Shown: positions 24,010-33,649, counted from the first letter of the stretch. The stretch is DNA of 64,000 nt from Alcanivorax sp. (GCF_002733835.1 NZ_NVWY01000004.1:62001-126000); one strand, 5' to 3'. The notes: generated by a model from the sequence alone, not told the origin. Numbers and translations: made by a program.

Positions 24010-24173
24010 GCTATCACGCCCTGTTTACCCTGGTGTTCTTCCTGGCATTTGTTGCCATGGCGGCGTGGGTGTATCGCCCCAGTCGCAAAAAAGATTACGA
24101 AAAGCTCGCCTATATCGCGCTGGATGCGGACGAGCGAACAGCCGGGAACCTTGATAAGGGGGACGAGCAATGA
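24006..24173 (+). CDS. ccoQ: cbb3 oxidase accessory subunit CcoQ
   Basis: A 55-residue protein with one membrane helix ([19 protein letters not shown]) then a short polar tail rich in Asp and Lys. CcoQ is a small stabilising subunit. Four-base ATGA overlaps join it to ccoO and ccoP. Confidence 0.9.
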   Translation: MSYHALFTLVFFLAFVAMAAWVYRPSRKKDYEKLAYIALDADERTAGNLDKGDEQ

Positions 24174-25087
24174 GTGACTTCTGGAGTTGGTTCATTATCG
24201 TCATCGTCGTTATCAACCTGTTGGGTTGCGGCGGCCTGCTGCTGTGGAATAACCAGATTTCTGCAGAGGAAGCCGCCAAGGAGACTACGGGCCACAGCTT
24301 CGACGGCATTCAGGAGCGCAACGCTCCCCTGCCCCGCTGGTGGCTGTTCCTGTTTATCGGCACGCTGATTTTCTCTGCCGTGTATCTGGTGCTGTACCCC
24401 GGCTTCGGGAAGTTCGACGGGGTGCTGGGCTGGACCAGCGATAACCAGTATCAGAAAGAAGTGGCCGTGATGGAAAAAAGCACTGGCCCGCTGTTCGAAC
24501 AATATGGGCAAGTCGCCATCGAGGAGCTGGTGGAATACCCGGAAGCGCTGGCAGTAGGGGGTCGCCTGTTCGCGAACAACTGCGCCATTTGCCATGGCTC
24601 CGATGCCCGTGGCGCCAAGGGCTACCCCAACCTGACCGATGACGACTGGCTGTACGGTGGCGAGCCGGATCAGATCGTCACCTCCATCACCAAAGGGCGC
24701 AAGGCAGCCATGCCCCCCATGGCCGCAGCCATCGGCAACACCGATGAAGCGGTACGGGACATGGCGCTGTATGTGCAAAGTCTGAGTCGACCGGACCTGG
24801 CCAAGGACAGCCAGAAGGCCGCGGCGATTGAGCGGGCCAAACCCAAGTTCGCCATGTGCGCTGCCTGTCACGGGCAGGACGCCAAGGGGAACATCATGAT
24901 GGGGGCGCCGGATCTCACCGATACCACCTGGCTGTACGGTCCGCGCGTGGAAGATATCGAATACACCATTCGCCACGGCCGCGCGGGCCACATGCCGGCC
25001 CATGAAAACCTGCTCAGTAAAGAGCGCATTCATGTAATCGCAGCCTATGTTTACAGCCTGTCCCGGAACGCTGACACCGCGGAGTAA
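24170..25087 (+). CDS. ccoP: cbb3 oxidase subunit III (dihaem cytochrome c)
   Basis: The 305-residue protein has two N-terminal helices and two haem-c motifs, C-A-I-C-H (near 140) and C-A-A-C-H (near 228), each followed by a distal Met region. It receives electrons from soluble cytochromes. Its stop codon lies inside a small hairpin (25077-25094). Confidence 0.95.
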   Translation: MSDFWSWFIIVIVVINLLGCGGLLLWNNQISAEEAAKETTGHSFDGIQERNAPLPRWWLFLFIGTLIFSAVYLVLYPGFGKFDGVLGWTSDNQYQKEVAVMEKSTGPLFEQYGQVAIEELVEYPEALAVGGRLFANNCAICHGSDARGAKGYPNLTDDDWLYGGEPDQIVTSITKGRKAAMPPMAAAIGNTDEAVRDMALYVQSLSRPDLAKDSQKAAAIERAKPKFAMCAACHGQDAKGNIMMGAPDLTDTTWLYGPRVEDIEYTIRHGRAGHMPAHENLLSKERIHVIAAYVYSLSRNADTAE

Positions 25088-25094
25088 TCCGCGG
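25077..25094 (+). repeat. Hairpin at the end of ccoP
   Basis: CCGCGGA-GTAA-TCCGCGG forms a 7-bp stem whose loop contains the ccoP stop codon. No T-run follows. It may stabilise the ccoNOQP message 3' end or reduce readthrough into ccoG, 94 bases on. Confidence 0.45.
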
Positions 25095-25187
25095 GTCAGC
25101 CCTGGTTTATACAGGCAAGGTGCCACCGCCCATCATTCATAACAGTGAGGGGATGCCGGCGGCGCAACGGTGTTAGCGGAGAGTAGT

Positions 25188-26600
25188 ATGTCGGACCCCA
25201 AGCGCATCAAGGTCACGGATGCCACCGATGGCGGCAGCGTGAGCTTGTACAGCAAGCGCGAGCGCATTCAGGTTAAATCCGTTTCCGGACGTTTCCAGTT
25301 TATCCGCGACGTCACCATTCTGGCGACCATGGGCCTTTACATGATCCTGCCCTGGGTGCGCTGGGACGGCCAGCAGGCGGTTCTGTTTGATTTGCCGGGG
25401 CGTCAGTTCCGTATTTTTGGTGCCAGCTTCTGGCCCCAGGACTTTCTGTTGCTGTCCTGGATCCTGATCCTGGCCGCATTTGCCCTGTTCTTTGTTACCG
25501 TGCTGGCGGGCCGCGTCTATTGTGGCTACGTCTGCCCGCAAACCACCTGGACCCGTTTCTTTCAGTGGATCGAGTTCTGGTGTGAAGGTGATCGCCACAG
25601 CCGTATAAAGATGGACAGTGCCCCCTGGACGGCAATCAAGATCATGCGCCGTGGCAGCAAGCATGTGCTCTGGCTGATGCTTGCCTTGCTTACCGGCATT
25701 ACCTTTGTCGGCTACTTCTCCCCGATTACGGACTTGACCACCCGCTTGCTCAGTTTCAGCTGGGGAGGTTGGGAGCTCTTCTGGGTGGGCTTCTTCACAG
25801 TGGCGACCTACGGCAACGCCGGGTTCATGCGCGAACAGGTATGTCTCTACATGTGCCCCTACGCCCGTTTCCAGAGCGTCATGTTCGACCGCGACACGCT
25901 GATCGTGTCTTACGACGAACAACGCGGCGAACCCCGTGGCCGTGGTGCCAAAAAACGCCAGCAGGAAGATACGGTGGTGGAAAAAGGCGACTGCATCGAC
26001 TGCGGCATGTGTGTTCAGGTCTGCCCCACTGGCATCGATATTCGTGATGGGCTGCAGTATGAATGCATTACCTGCGCGGCCTGCGTGGACGCCTGTGACG
26101 ACGTCATGGATCATATCGGCAAGCCACCCGGGCTGATTCGCTACACCACCGAAAACGCCCTGGAAGGCTTTAAGACTCGCATTCTGCGCCCCCGACTCAT
26201 CGGCTATGGTGCCATCCTCATCATCATGGGCAGCCTGTTTATGGGCACCTTGTACAGCCGTGTGCCACTGCAGGTCGATGTGATTCGAGACCGGAATCAG
26301 CTCTACCGCACCGCCAGCAGTGGCGAAGTGGAAAACATCTATCGGCTGGAAATCCAGAACAAGGGGCAGCACAGCCACCGGTACATGCTTACCATGAAAG
26401 GCCCAGATGGCCTGCGCATGAAGAACCGCACTGAATTCACCCTCGACGGCGGCAAGAAACTGTCTTTGCCGGTGACCGTGAGCTATGACCCTTATGAGGT
26501 GGAAATGGAATCCGCGCCGATCTGGTTTACGGTAACGGCACTGGATGATCCTGACCTGGAGAAACGCCATGAATCCCGATTCATTGCCCCAGGGCGATGA
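25188..26600 (+). CDS. ccoG: Cytochrome oxidase maturation protein CcoG
   Basis: The 470-residue membrane protein has about five helices and two ferredoxin-type clusters, C-I-D-C-G-M-C-V-Q-V-C-P and C-I-T-C-A-A-C-V-D-A-C-D, typical of CcoG/RdxA/FixG. It is a Cu(II) reductase that helps supply Cu(I) for cbb3 assembly. The ATG at 25188 has GGAG 8 bases upstream; a GTG at 25170 is the alternative. It overlaps ccoH by 32 bases. Confidence 0.93.
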   Translation: MSDPKRIKVTDATDGGSVSLYSKRERIQVKSVSGRFQFIRDVTILATMGLYMILPWVRWDGQQAVLFDLPGRQFRIFGASFWPQDFLLLSWILILAAFALFFVTVLAGRVYCGYVCPQTTWTRFFQWIEFWCEGDRHSRIKMDSAPWTAIKIMRRGSKHVLWLMLALLTGITFVGYFSPITDLTTRLLSFSWGGWELFWVGFFTVATYGNAGFMREQVCLYMCPYARFQSVMFDRDTLIVSYDEQRGEPRGRGAKKRQQEDTVVEKGDCIDCGMCVQVCPTGIDIRDGLQYECITCAACVDACDDVMDHIGKPPGLIRYTTENALEGFKTRILRPRLIGYGAILIIMGSLFMGTLYSRVPLQVDVIRDRNQLYRTASSGEVENIYRLEIQNKGQHSHRYMLTMKGPDGLRMKNRTEFTLDGGKKLSLPVTVSYDPYEVEMESAPIWFTVTALDDPDLEKRHESRFIAPGR

Positions 26601-27087
26601 GCTTCCCTGGTACCGCTACCCTTTTTTGTGGCTGGCAATCCTGCTGCCCGCCACATCGGTAGTCGGCGGCCTGACGCTGCTGTATATCGCCATCGTTAAT
26701 GCCGACACGCCCGTGGTAGACGAATGGTACAAGGAGGGGCGAGCCATCAACCGCTCCGTGGAGCAGGAGCGTCTTGCGGCGCGCCTGGGTATTCGCCTTG
26801 AACTGGCCCAGGTGGGTGCTGGCATTCAGGCGCGCCTTAGCAGCGAGGCGGGCATTCCCATGCCCGACACCCTGAACATCTCCCTGCGCCACCCGACGCT
26901 CCCGGAACGGGATGTCACCCTTGCCCTGGAGCATATTGAAGGCACCCTGTACCGCAGCGACGGCACCCTGCCCCATGATGGTCGCCGTGCCGCTACGGTG
27001 ACCGCCTCTGGCGATCACTGGCGCCTGTATCAGACTGTCATGGCGCAAGGCGACAACCTGATCCTGGGGAAAACCGCCACACCATGA
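26569..27087 (+). CDS. ccoH: FixH/CcoH family oxidase assembly protein
   Basis: A 172-residue protein with one N-terminal helix (YPFLWLAILLPATSVVGGLTLLYIAIV) and a periplasmic beta-rich domain including VVDEWYKEGRAIN, a family hallmark. It assists cbb3 oxidase assembly. GGAG lies before the ATG at 26569. Stop overlaps ccoI start (ATGA). Confidence 0.9.
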   Translation: MNPDSLPQGDELPWYRYPFLWLAILLPATSVVGGLTLLYIAIVNADTPVVDEWYKEGRAINRSVEQERLAARLGIRLELAQVGAGIQARLSSEAGIPMPDTLNISLRHPTLPERDVTLALEHIEGTLYRSDGTLPHDGRRAATVTASGDHWRLYQTVMAQGDNLILGKTATP

Positions 27088-29450
27088 CTTCTGCCTGCTG
27101 GCATTGCAGTAACCCGGCTCCCGCCGGCGCCTTCCCCGCGCAAACGCCTGACGGCCCCCGTGATGCCTGCTGCCCGGGGTGCGCCGCCGCCATAGAAACC
27201 ATTTATGGCTTGGGCCTGGATGACTACTACCAGATGCGCCAGGATGCCGCGCCACAGCCTGACGATCAGCGCCAGGCGCTGGATTGCGCACTTTTCTCTG
27301 TGCCGGAATTAATTGCCCCGCACCTCACCAGCCTTGCTGATGGCCAACGCCTGAAACTGCAGCTGGGTGGGCTAACCTGTGCCGCCTGCAGCTGGTTGAT
27401 CGAAAAAACGGTGAGCCAACAGCCCGGCGTGCGGCGCAGCAGCGTCAACCTGGCCAGCATGACACTGACCGTGGACTACAGCGGCCAAGCTGAGGCCAGC
27501 CAGACCGTACAACGGATTCAGGCACTGGGCTACACGGTGACTCTGCCCGGCGACCCTCGCGCCCGGGCCGACGAACAACGTGCGCATAAGCAATTGCTGG
27601 GCCGGTTGGCACTGGCCGGGCTGGGCGCCATGCAGGCCATGATGTACTCCACCGCCCTGTATATCGGCGTGTTCGACGGCAAAGACGCGCTTTACGAATG
27701 GGTGTTCCGGCTGGCCAGTTTCGCCGTGGCCACGCCGGTGGTGTTCTACTCCGGTTGGCCGTTTTTCCAGGGAGCCTGGCGCGGCCTCAAGCAGGCACGC
27801 CTGACCATGGATGCGCCCATCGCACTGGCACTGCTGCTGGCCTGGGCCGGCAGCCTGGTGATGATGGCTACCGGAGGCAGGCACGTCTATTTCGATTCCG
27901 CTGCCATGTTTGTGTTCTTCTTGCTGGCCAGTCGCTGGTTGGAGCAGCGTCAGCGCATGACGATCCAGCAAGCTTACCGGCGAGTCAGCGATACCCTGCC
28001 CCAGGCCGTACGCCGCCTTGATGGGCAGCAGATAGCGCACTGGATCAGCGCCCGCCAGGTGGCCAAAGGAGATCGCCTGCAGCTAATACAGGGTGACATT
28101 ATTCCGGTGGATGGGATCCTTATCGAAGGCCGCGGTGCTTTCGACGAATCGGCACTGAATGGCGAGCCTTTGCCGGTAAGCCATGGCATTAATGATCCGG
28201 TCCATGCCGGCAGCCGACTGGTGGAAGGCAATATCGTGCTGGAAGCCTCGGGGCCTGCATCCTCCAGCCTGGTGGCAAAAATCGCTGAGCAGGTGGAGCA
28301 CGCCCAGCATGAACGCGTGCAAGTGGTCAGGGACTGGCAACGTATCGCGCCGCTGTTTACCGGTGGCATCCTGTTGCTGGCCGCAACGACCTTTATCTTG
28401 CACTGGTCCGCCGGCGCGGCCATGGCGTTTGAACATACCCTGGCCGTACTGGTGGTGACCTGCCCTTGCGCGCTGGCTCTTGCTGTCCCCCTGACCCTGT
28501 CATCGACACTCGGCACCGCATTGCGCGAAGGCATCCTGGTTGCCTCACCCCGGCAGCTTCTGCGCTGCACCGCGGTGAAAGGCGTACTGTTTGATAAAAC
28601 CGGCACGCTCACCGCTGGCCGGTTTCGTATTGTCGATACAAAGGCAGCCAACAGCACGACGCCGGAGCAGGATCTGCTGGCGATTGCCGCCGCACTGGAG
28701 TGGAATAATCCGCACCCGCTGGCAAAGCCCTTCCAGCAATACTCCCGCCCCCACGGTGTCACGGCGCTTCATGCCGACCATACGGGAGTCACTGGCATGC
28801 TGCAGGGTAACGCATGGCGTATCACCGGTGCGCCGGATCTGGCGCGCCCCGGCACCACATGCCTGCAACTGCTTTGCGATAATGAAGTACGGCTTTACGT
28901 ATGGCTGCAGGACCCGATTCGCCCGGAGGCTCGCGCTGTGGTGAAGAGCCTTGCTGATCTCGGCATTACCTCACGCCTGGCCAGTGGCGACAATGCTCAC
29001 GCGGTGAATGCGGTGGCCGATCAGCTGGAGATTGATGAGCGACGCGCTCAACAACGCCCCGCCGAGAAGGCCGCCTGGCTGACACAACTGGAAAGCAGTG
29101 CGCCGCAAATGATGATCGGTGACGGCATCAATGATGCCCAGGCCATGGTCGCCGCCTCGGTCTCCGTTGCGACTGGCAATGCGACCAGCCTGGCCCAGCG
29201 GGCGGCTGGACTGTTCCTTCTTCATGACACGCTCAACGCGGTTCCTGCCCTGCCTCGCCTTTCCCGGCTTTGTCAGCGCACCATCCGGCAAAATCTGGCC
29301 TGGGCGTTGCTTTACAATATCCTTGCCGTCCCGTTTGCTGTCAGTGGTTTGCTGCCGCCTTGGGCCGCAGCGCTGGGCATGTCAGCCAGCTCGCTTCTGG
29401 TCACATTCAACGCCACCCGGGTGACTCGATGGAAATTGTCTTCCTGCTGA
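27084..29450 (+). CDS. ccoI: Copper-exporting P1B-type ATPase for cbb3 oxidase
   Basis: The 788-residue ATPase has N-terminal cysteine clusters (CWHC, CCPGC), an HMA domain with C-A-A-C, the TM6 motif C-P-C (VTCPCALALAVP), D-K-T-G-T-L-T, an H-P locus (NPHPLAKPF) and G-D-G-I-N-D. It exports Cu+ to the periplasm for CuB of CcoN. One oddity: the actuator loop normally T-G-E reads N-G-E (residues 359-361). Otherwise intact; overlap ATGA with ccoH. Confidence 0.93.
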   Translation: MTSACWHCSNPAPAGAFPAQTPDGPRDACCPGCAAAIETIYGLGLDDYYQMRQDAAPQPDDQRQALDCALFSVPELIAPHLTSLADGQRLKLQLGGLTCAACSWLIEKTVSQQPGVRRSSVNLASMTLTVDYSGQAEASQTVQRIQALGYTVTLPGDPRARADEQRAHKQLLGRLALAGLGAMQAMMYSTALYIGVFDGKDALYEWVFRLASFAVATPVVFYSGWPFFQGAWRGLKQARLTMDAPIALALLLAWAGSLVMMATGGRHVYFDSAAMFVFFLLASRWLEQRQRMTIQQAYRRVSDTLPQAVRRLDGQQIAHWISARQVAKGDRLQLIQGDIIPVDGILIEGRGAFDESALNGEPLPVSHGINDPVHAGSRLVEGNIVLEASGPASSSLVAKIAEQVEHAQHERVQVVRDWQRIAPLFTGGILLLAATTFILHWSAGAAMAFEHTLAVLVVTCPCALALAVPLTLSSTLGTALREGILVASPRQLLRCTAVKGVLFDKTGTLTAGRFRIVDTKAANSTTPEQDLLAIAAALEWNNPHPLAKPFQQYSRPHGVTALHADHTGVTGMLQGNAWRITGAPDLARPGTTCLQLLCDNEVRLYVWLQDPIRPEARAVVKSLADLGITSRLASGDNAHAVNAVADQLEIDERRAQQRPAEKAAWLTQLESSAPQMMIGDGINDAQAMVAASVSVATGNATSLAQRAAGLFLLHDTLNAVPALPRLSRLCQRTIRQNLAWALLYNILAVPFAVSGLLPPWAAALGMSASSLLVTFNATRVTRWKLSSC

Positions 29451-29689
29451 TACCGCTAGCCTTGTTGTTCCTGGCTGGAGCCATTGCTGCCCTCTTCTGG
29501 GCGCTGCGCAAGGATCAATTTGATGATCTGGATAACGCGGCCTGGCGAGTTGTGTTCGAAGACAGGGAGCAGCGCAAGCAGGCTAGAACACAGGCACAAA
29601 AAGAACCGCACTACGCTGACAGTTCAGACAGAACAGATAAAACAGATAGCATCCAGGATTCACCATCGAGCCCTCGCGATGACCATTGA
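29429..29689 (+). CDS. ccoS: cbb3 oxidase maturation protein CcoS
   Basis: An 86-residue protein beginning MEIVFLLIPLALLFLAGAIA with one helix, then A-L-R-K-D-Q-F-D-D-L-D, the CcoS signature, and a long polar tail with Gln, Lys and Asp. CcoS is needed for cofactor insertion into CcoN. It overlaps ccoI by 22 bases. It is longer than most CcoS (about 50-70) owing to the tail. Confidence 0.9.
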   Translation: MEIVFLLIPLALLFLAGAIAALFWALRKDQFDDLDNAAWRVVFEDREQRKQARTQAQKEPHYADSSDRTDKTDSIQDSPSSPRDDH

Positions 29690-30461
29690 AGCCCTTGCCT
29701 CCCTGATTGCCAGTGCCGCCCTGATCGCCAGTGCCGGCTCCGTCCATTGCATTGGTATGTGCGGAGGCATCAGCAGCGCGCTGACCTTTTCCATCCCGGA
29801 AGCCCGGCGCCAGGGAATGGCCCTGTGGGGGTGGCAGCTGTTATTCGGGCTGGGCCGCGTCGGCACCTACTGCGCCCTGGGTGCATTGGCGGGCCTGCTT
29901 GGCGGCACCTTCCTGGCACAACTTCCCGGCCCCTCCATGGCGGTGGGGCTGATACTGTCCGGTCTGTTGATGTTGTTGCTCAGCGCGTACCTGCTCGGTC
30001 GCGGAGGGCTGCTTCAGCGCGTGGAGAAAATTGGTCAGCACCTGTGGCGGCGACTGCAACCGGTTACCCGCAAGCTGATGCCTGTTGACCATCCGGCAAA
30101 AGCCCTGGGGCTGGGGGCGTTGTGGGGGTTTCTGCCCTGCGGGCTGATCTATACCGCTCTGGCACTGGCCGCCACTGCAGGCTCGGCCCTGGCGGGGACG
30201 CTGGTTATGTTCTGTTTCGGTGTCATTACCGTGGTTCCAGTCGCCACCACGGGAGTGCTGGCGTCTCAACTACAGCGTTTTCGCCGTGGCGCCTGGCCCG
30301 TTCTGGCCAGCGTCCTCACCTTGTGTCTCGCGCTGGTGTTCTTCTGGCAAGCCATGAGCATGATGCAGCATAGCCATGCTGCACACGCCATGCCCTCTCA
30401 TTCTGCCGCCGAAAATGATGTACAAAGGCACAATACGCACCAGCATCACGCCCACCCTTGA
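29679..30461 (+). CDS. SafE/TauE-like membrane protein of the cbb3 cluster
   Basis: A 260-residue protein with about six helices, a G-S-V-H-C-I-G-M-C-G-G motif near 20-30 and a second F-L-P-C-G-L-I-Y segment, typical of the COG2836 family that usually accompanies cco genes and has been tied to copper supply. The C-terminal 35 residues are rich in His and Met, suiting metal binding. ATG at 29679 overlaps ccoS by 11 bases. The stop overlaps an FNR box. Confidence 0.85.
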   Translation: MTIEALASLIASAALIASAGSVHCIGMCGGISSALTFSIPEARRQGMALWGWQLLFGLGRVGTYCALGALAGLLGGTFLAQLPGPSMAVGLILSGLLMLLLSAYLLGRGGLLQRVEKIGQHLWRRLQPVTRKLMPVDHPAKALGLGALWGFLPCGLIYTALALAATAGSALAGTLVMFCFGVITVVPVATTGVLASQLQRFRRGAWPVLASVLTLCLALVFFWQAMSMMQHSHAAHAMPSHSAAENDVQRHNTHQHHAHP

Positions 30462-30471
30462 TCTGGATCAA
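30458..30471 (+). promoter_or_regulatory. FNR/Anr box upstream of hemN
   Basis: TTGAT-CTGG-ATCAA, a perfect site, overlaps the last codons and stop of the SafE-like gene and lies 63 bases before the hemN ATG. It implies Anr control of anaerobic haem synthesis. Confidence 0.85.
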
Positions 30472-30534
30472 ATAGCGCCGCGCCGGCAGGAGGATAATCA
30501 GCCTCACACTGATGTGCGGCCGCAGGAGGCGTCC

Positions 30535-31908
30535 ATGATTCGCTGGAATACATCACTCATTCGGCAGTACGGCGGCCCAGGCCCACGCTACACATCGTAT
30601 CCGCCGGCAACCAGTTTTCACGATGGCATCAGTGAAGAAGACTTCTGGCTGGCACTGGATGAAGGCAATGTGGCTCGCCGGCCTTTGTCGCTATACATGC
30701 ACATCCCTTTCTGTGACAGCGTCTGCTATTACTGTGCCTGCAATCGCATTGTCACCGCCAACAAGGCGCGAGGGGCGGAGTATCTGCAACTGTTGAAACG
30801 CGAAATCAAACGCAAGGCCACGCGAGTCGACAAGCGACGGCCGGTGACGCAGATGCACTGGGGCGGCGGAACCCCCACCTTTCTCGATGACGGACAGCTC
30901 ACCGAGCTGGTATACGACCTGGCTCGCCACTTCAATTTGCGCGATGACGAACGCAGTGACTATGCCATCGAGATCGATCCGCGCACCGTGGATCAATCCC
31001 GGCTGGGATTGCTGCGCGGGCTCGGTTTTAATCGCGTCAGCCTGGGTGTGCAGGATCTGGATCCGCGTGTGCAGAAAGCGGTCAATCGTGTCCAGCCCTA
31101 TGAGCTGATCCGCGATACCATGGCATGGAGCCGTGACTTTGGTTTTCGCTCTATCAATACCGATCTGATTTACGGCCTGCCCTGGCAGTCTGAATCTAGC
31201 CTGGCACGCACGCTGGAGCGGCTGCTGCCACTTCGGCCAGATCGTATCTCCTTGTACAACTATGCCCACCTGCCTTCACGGTTCAAGGTTCAGCGTCAGA
31301 TCCAGGAGCAAGCCCTGCCCGGCCCGGAAGAGAAGCTCGGCATGCTGACCCGGGCCGGAAAAATGCTTCAAGAGCAAGGCTACCGATATATCGGCATGGA
31401 CCATTTTGCGCTGGAAAACGAAAGCCTGTCCGTGGCACAGAAAAACGGCCTGCTGCATCGCAATTTCCAGGGCTACACCCTGCATGGCGACGCAGACCTT
31501 TTGGGGCTCGGCGTGAGTGCGATCAGCCAGCTCGGCAATTTATACGCCCAGAACCACAAGACGTTGGATGGCTGGGGCCGCGACTTGTCGCAGCGCCGTC
31601 TGCCGATTGAAAAAGGCTTCATTCTCAATCGCGACGACCAGATCCGCCGGGCGCTGATTATTCAGTTACTGTGCGATCTGTCCGTGGACATGTCCGTATT
31701 CAGCGAAACCTGGGGGATTGATTTCCCGGATTATTTTGCGGATGCCCTGTCTGAATGGGTGGCGTTTGAGGCGCAGGGATTAGTGGCTGTGGAAAAGAAT
31801 CGGCTGCATATCACCGACAGCGGTCGCCTGGTTAGCCGGGCCCTGGTGATGCCCTTTGACCGCTACACCCGGAATCAGCAGCAAGCCCGGTTTAGCCGGA
31901 TTATTTGA
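30535..31908 (+). CDS. hemN: Oxygen-independent coproporphyrinogen III oxidase
   Basis: The 457-residue protein has the radical-SAM motif C-D-S-V-C-Y-Y-C-A-C (about 62-71), then G-G-G-T-P. HemN converts coproporphyrinogen III to protoporphyrinogen IX without oxygen. ATG at 30535 follows GCAGGAGG. The neighbouring perfect FNR box and the anr gene downstream match the Pseudomonas arrangement. Confidence 0.93.
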   Translation: MIRWNTSLIRQYGGPGPRYTSYPPATSFHDGISEEDFWLALDEGNVARRPLSLYMHIPFCDSVCYYCACNRIVTANKARGAEYLQLLKREIKRKATRVDKRRPVTQMHWGGGTPTFLDDGQLTELVYDLARHFNLRDDERSDYAIEIDPRTVDQSRLGLLRGLGFNRVSLGVQDLDPRVQKAVNRVQPYELIRDTMAWSRDFGFRSINTDLIYGLPWQSESSLARTLERLLPLRPDRISLYNYAHLPSRFKVQRQIQEQALPGPEEKLGMLTRAGKMLQEQGYRYIGMDHFALENESLSVAQKNGLLHRNFQGYTLHGDADLLGLGVSAISQLGNLYAQNHKTLDGWGRDLSQRRLPIEKGFILNRDDQIRRALIIQLLCDLSVDMSVFSETWGIDFPDYFADALSEWVAFEAQGLVAVEKNRLHITDSGRLVSRALVMPFDRYTRNQQQARFSRII

Positions 31909-31979
31909 CCTTTATTCTACTATTTTCACTCTATACTCTAAGAGTGACGCTTTACGCAGCGATCAACCGGAGTCTGACC

Positions 31980-32699
31980 GTGTCTCATCATGTTTCCTGC
32001 AACGACTGCAGCCTCAGCCCCATTTGCCTGCCCCTGGCAGTGGCCCCGGCACAACTGGACCAGCTGGATCGTATTATCCACCGAGGCCGCCCACTGAAAC
32101 GCGGCGAGCACCTGTTTCGCGCCACCGACGGATTTGATTCTGTGTATGCCGTGCGCTCTGGCGCCCTGAAAACCTATGTGGTCAGCGATGACGGAGAGGA
32201 ACAGGTCACCGGGTTTTACCTGCCCGGCGAGGTACTGGGCATGGATGGCATCAGTACCGCGCACCATGTTTCCAATGCCAAAGCCCTTGAGACCGCCACG
32301 GTGTGCGAGATTCCCTTCTCGCAACTCGAAACGCTGTCCCAGCAGATTCCCTCTCTGCAGCATCATTTCTTCCGTTTGATGAGCAATGAAATTCGGGCGG
32401 ATCGGGAGTTGCACATGCTGCTTGGCAAGAAAAGTGCGGATGACCGTGTAGCCTCCCTGTTGCTGTCACTGTCTGCCAGGCACCAGCGCCGCGGGCTGAG
32501 CGATCATCGTTTTCGCCTGCCCATGTCCCGCTACGACATCGCCAATTATCTCGGCATGGCCGTGGAAACCGTAAGCCGTATTTTTACCCGTTTCCAGCAA
32601 CATCAATGGGTTCGCGTTACCGGCCGCGATATTGAAATTCTTGATCGTGCCCGCCTGTGCGGCCAGAACCACGATCCCGCTTTGGAGCTCACAGAGTGA
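31980..32699 (+). CDS. anr: Anr/FNR oxygen-sensing transcriptional activator
   Basis: The 239-residue regulator has cysteines 7, 10, 16 and 109 for the oxygen-labile 4Fe-4S cluster, a cAMP-binding-like fold and a C-terminal helix-turn-helix (RYDIANYLGMAVETVSRIFTRF). It activates genes with TTGAT-N4-ATCAA boxes such as ccoN and hemN. Start GTG at 31980 has GGAG 7 bases upstream; earlier in-frame codons overlap hemN. Stop overlaps the next GTG start. Confidence 0.92.
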   Translation: MSHHVSCNDCSLSPICLPLAVAPAQLDQLDRIIHRGRPLKRGEHLFRATDGFDSVYAVRSGALKTYVVSDDGEEQVTGFYLPGEVLGMDGISTAHHVSNAKALETATVCEIPFSQLETLSQQIPSLQHHFFRLMSNEIRADRELHMLLGKKSADDRVASLLLSLSARHQRRGLSDHRFRLPMSRYDIANYLGMAVETVSRIFTRFQQHQWVRVTGRDIEILDRARLCGQNHDPALELTE

Positions 32700-33628
32700 C
32701 AACACCTGTCGTCGCGATTCTTGACCGTAATCTGAAGGCCGCCCAGCCCGCCCTGAACAAAGCGCAGCGCATCGCGGCTGCGGCCGGGGCGCCGCTCCAA
32801 GTCATCGTCAATGCGTATTCTTCCGCTATGGTGCGTGCCGTTGGCCTGGATGCCGAACGCCAGCAGGCGGCCCGGCAACAGATCAGTAAAGCCTGGCACA
32901 AACGCGTCGCCGCACTGCTGGGTGAAGATGCAGGCGAGATCCGTGTTCTTTGGGAAAAAGACAGCATGGATGGGTTGCGCAAGGCCATACTGACGCTGAC
33001 TCCGTCACTGGTGGTGGTGCATACCAGCGACGACAGTGCCCTGCGCCGCCACCTCTTTACCCCAAGGGACTGGCAATTAATTCGCAAGGCGCCCTGCCCG
33101 GTGCTTTGCGTGCATAGCAGGGAGTGGAGTGCCTCCCCTCGCATTCTTGCCGCGCTGGATCCGGGCACCGGGGAAGCCTCCGATGACCGGCTCTCTGTGC
33201 GGGTACTGGAAGGCGCACAACAGCAGGCCACCCTGCTTGGTGCCGAGCTCACCGCCTGCCACGTGCTCGATGAAATGGATGAAGGCCTGATTATGGTGGC
33301 CGGCGAAGCCATTCCGGATTACACCGGCAGCATGGAAAAAGTGCGCGCCTTCCATCGCGATAATTTCTTTCAATTCGGGGCCGCCCAGGGGCTGGATAAA
33401 AGCCAGCTGATCACCCTGAATGGCCCCATTGCCCACAGCTTGGCCAGCTATTGCGACAGGGAAGACGTAGACCTGCTGGTGCTGGGTACCGTGCACCGCA
33501 ACCTGCCAGAGCGGCTGCTGCTCGGCTCCACGGCAGAGTCCGTGATTACTCGCGCTAACGCGGACGTACTGGTGATCAAACCGGAGGACTTCCAGTCGCC
33601 CTGGATCAACAATGACGATGACCAATGA
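32696..33628 (+). CDS. Tandem universal stress protein (UspE-like)
   Basis: The 310-residue protein has two Usp domains (about 1-145 and 150-305); the second ends LVLGTVHRNLPERLLLGSTAESVI, the nucleotide-binding G-x(n)-G-S-T type motif. Such proteins support anaerobic and stress survival and are often Anr-controlled. GTG start overlaps the anr stop (GTGA); GGAG lies 8 bases upstream. Confidence 0.88.
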   Translation: MTTPVVAILDRNLKAAQPALNKAQRIAAAAGAPLQVIVNAYSSAMVRAVGLDAERQQAARQQISKAWHKRVAALLGEDAGEIRVLWEKDSMDGLRKAILTLTPSLVVVHTSDDSALRRHLFTPRDWQLIRKAPCPVLCVHSREWSASPRILAALDPGTGEASDDRLSVRVLEGAQQQATLLGAELTACHVLDEMDEGLIMVAGEAIPDYTGSMEKVRAFHRDNFFQFGAAQGLDKSQLITLNGPIAHSLASYCDREDVDLLVLGTVHRNLPERLLLGSTAESVITRANADVLVIKPEDFQSPWINNDDDQ

Positions 33629-33649
33629 CACTCACACTAGAGAGGCTCC

